8,137 bases of DNA from CBFHSF01 sp965658445 (GTDB taxonomy: Bacteria > Bacteroidota > Bacteroidia > Flavobacteriales > Schleiferiaceae): the NCBI GenBank assembly GCA_965658445.1, contig CBFHSF010000022.1, forward strand, positions 1 to 8,137, given 5' to 3'. Under the pieces are notes generated by a model. That model saw only the letters and a program-made list of their open reading frames with translations. It searched no databases and had not been told where the DNA came from. A program made the position numbers and the translations under genes. Positions 7,294 to 8,137 of the stretch are shown piece by piece. Position 1 is the first letter of the stretch. Each line of letters starts with the position of its first letter.

Positions 7294-7342
7294 TTTTTTA
7301 TTCATCCTTATTCCCACATTCCTCATTCCTAATTCCTTCTCT
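7294..7342 (+). repeat. Pyrimidine-rich right arm with ATTCCT heptamer tandem repeats
   Basis: The 49 bases contain no G and only eight A. Three consecutive heptamers, CATTCCT (7317-7323), CATTCCT (7324-7330) and AATTCCT (7331-7337), form a clear tandem repeat, with looser copies before them (for example ATTCCCA at 7310-7316). It is the inverted counterpart of the left arm. It ends six bases before the fnlC ATG, so it forms most of the immediate leader of that gene. Confidence 0.85.
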
Positions 7343-7348
7343 GTAAAA

Positions 7349-8137
7349 ATGAAAAAACTTAAGGTATTCACGGTGGTTGGTACCCGCCCCGAAATCATTC
7401 GTCTAGCACGTGTAATGGCCAAGCTTGATGAATCGGATGCAATAGAGCATATTTTGGTTCACACAGGACAGAACTACGACTACGAGCTCAATCAAATCTT
7501 CTTTGATGATTTGGGTATTAGAAAACCCGATTACTTCTTGGAAGCCGCAGGGAAAAACGCAACCGAGACCGTGGGACAGATTTTAATAAAAGTCGATCCC
7601 ATTTTAGAAAAAGAGAATCCCGATGCCTTTTTGGTTTTGGGTGATACCAACAGTTGCCTATGTGCTATACCGGCTAAAAAGCGAAAAATTCCCATCTTCC
7701 ACATGGAGGCAGGAAACCGTTGTTTTGATCAACGAGTTCCCGAAGAAACTAATAGAAAAATTGTTGACCACGTCAGCGATATCAATTTGACGTACAGTGA
7801 CATAGCGAGAGAGTACCTTTTAAGAGAAGGTCTTTCCCCAGATCGCGTTATCAAGACTGGGTCTCCAATGTTTGAAGTTCTCAATCACTACATGGATCAA
7901 ATAGATTCTTCCGATGTTCTCACAAAACTAAACCTTACCAAAGGTGAGTACTTTGTGGTTTCATCGCACAGAGAGGAAAACATTACCAATGAAGACAATT
8001 TCCAAGGTCTATTGGACAGTTTGAATCAAATTGCCGAAAAATACAATTACCCAATCATTGTGTCTACCCATCCAAGAACGAGGAATCGACTAAATCAAGA
8101 AGGTAAACAAAACAAGTCCCAAATGCACCCAAACATT
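7349..8137 (+). CDS. fnlC: UDP-N-acetylglucosamine 2-epimerase family, UDP-L-FucNAc-forming (FnlC/CapG/WbjD), 3'-truncated
   Basis: The frame is open for 263 codons from the ATG to the window edge; the family is about 375 residues, so roughly the last third is missing. The product is a cytoplasmic non-hydrolysing 2-epimerase (WecB fold, GT-B-like) that should convert the FnlB product to UDP-L-FucNAc, the last step. Motifs are FTVVGTRPEIIRLARVM (7-23), HTGQNYDYELNQIFFDDLGI (38-57), GDTNS (98-102), HMEAGNRCFDQRVPEETNR (118-136), SHREENI (206-212) and STHPRTRNR (239-247). D99, E120, the E132/E133 pair and H207 match the catalytic positions known for WecB. The MEAGNRCFDQRVPEE wording is that of the FnlC/WbjD branch rather than of the UDP-ManNAc-forming WecB. 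The inserted four-helix-bundle gene separates it from fnlB, and the pyrimidine-rich arm abuts its start. Confidence 0.93.
   Translation, partial: MKKLKVFTVVGTRPEIIRLARVMAKLDESDAIEHILVHTGQNYDYELNQIFFDDLGIRKPDYFLEAAGKNATETVGQILIKVDPILEKENPDAFLVLGDTNSCLCAIPAKKRKIPIFHMEAGNRCFDQRVPEETNRKIVDHVSDINLTYSDIAREYLLREGLSPDRVIKTGSPMFEVLNHYMDQIDSSDVLTKLNLTKGEYFVVSSHREENITNEDNFQGLLDSLNQIAEKYNYPIIVSTHPRTRNRLNQEGKQNKSQMHPNI

Larger units (their letters stand above)
6759..7342. mobile_element. Candidate inserted cassette: four-helix-bundle gene between inverted heptamer-repeat arms
   Basis: A roughly 580-base block separates fnlB from fnlC. It consists of a polypurine left arm (6759-6826), the small four-helix-bundle gene, and a G-free pyrimidine-rich right arm (7294-7342). 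The arms share a perfect 12-bp inverted repeat, AGGAATGAGGAA at 6796-6807 and its complement at 7319-7330. Hand-counted GC over 6901-7249 is about 34%, against 45-47% in sampled lines of fnlA, fnlB and fnlC. Four-helix-bundle (S23/IVP-like) proteins are known to be encoded in intervening sequences of bacterial 23S rRNA genes, which are also bounded by complementary ends. That this block is such an element, or mobile at all, is inference; no transposase or clear target duplication is seen. Confidence 0.4.

Noticed and set aside
7291..7302. GGGTTTTTTATT as an intrinsic terminator after the four-helix-bundle gene
   Set aside because: I found no GC-rich hairpin directly before the T-run; the T-run belongs to the pyrimidine-rich arm.
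6759..7342. True 23S rRNA intervening sequence
   Set aside because: The flanking genes are fnlB and fnlC; no rRNA sequence is present in the window.
1..8137. CRISPR array, tRNA, rRNA or insertion-sequence transposase
   Set aside because: I saw no regularly spaced repeats with spacers, no tRNA-like or rRNA segments, and no transposase motifs on either strand.

Overview
The window is part of a surface-polysaccharide (O-antigen or capsule) biosynthesis locus. Every recognisable gene is on the + strand, and they are tightly packed. Gene content, gene boundaries without clear Shine-Dalgarno sequences, moderate GC (about 45-47% where I hand-counted) and a four-helix-bundle (S23/IVP-like) cassette inside the cluster all suggest a member of the Bacteroidota, probably a marine flavobacterium-like organism. 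No rRNA or housekeeping marker is present to confirm the taxon.

Layout. Bases 1-78 are the unidentified C-terminal tail of an upstream gene. It is followed at once by a DegT/DnrJ/EryC1-type PLP sugar aminotransferase (81-1187), a polytopic Wzx-like flippase (1221-2369), a glycosyltransferase with a CgeB-like C-terminal domain that contains a 96-base run of Ns (2360-3469), and a GT4-type glycosyltransferase (3466-4539). The flippase and the two transferases overlap by 10 and 4 bases, so they are probably translationally coupled. Next comes the UDP-N-acetyl-L-fucosamine pathway: fnlA/capE/wbjB (4565-5566), fnlB/capF/wbjC (5628-6755) and fnlC/capG/wbjD (7349 to the window end, truncated). Between fnlB and fnlC lies a small four-helix-bundle protein gene (about 6884-7249). 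It is AT-rich and flanked by a polypurine arm on the left and a pyrimidine-rich arm on the right; the arms are built from the same heptamer on opposite strands.

How the genes work together. FnlA, FnlB and FnlC convert UDP-GlcNAc to UDP-L-FucNAc. The aminotransferase probably helps make a second amino sugar whose other genes lie upstream. The two glycosyltransferases add sugars to the lipid-linked repeat unit, and the Wzx-like protein would flip it across the inner membrane. No Wzy polymerase or chain-length regulator is visible here. The most unusual object is the four-helix-bundle cassette, which looks like a stand-alone relative of the intervening sequences known from 23S rRNA genes, inserted between two steps of one pathway.
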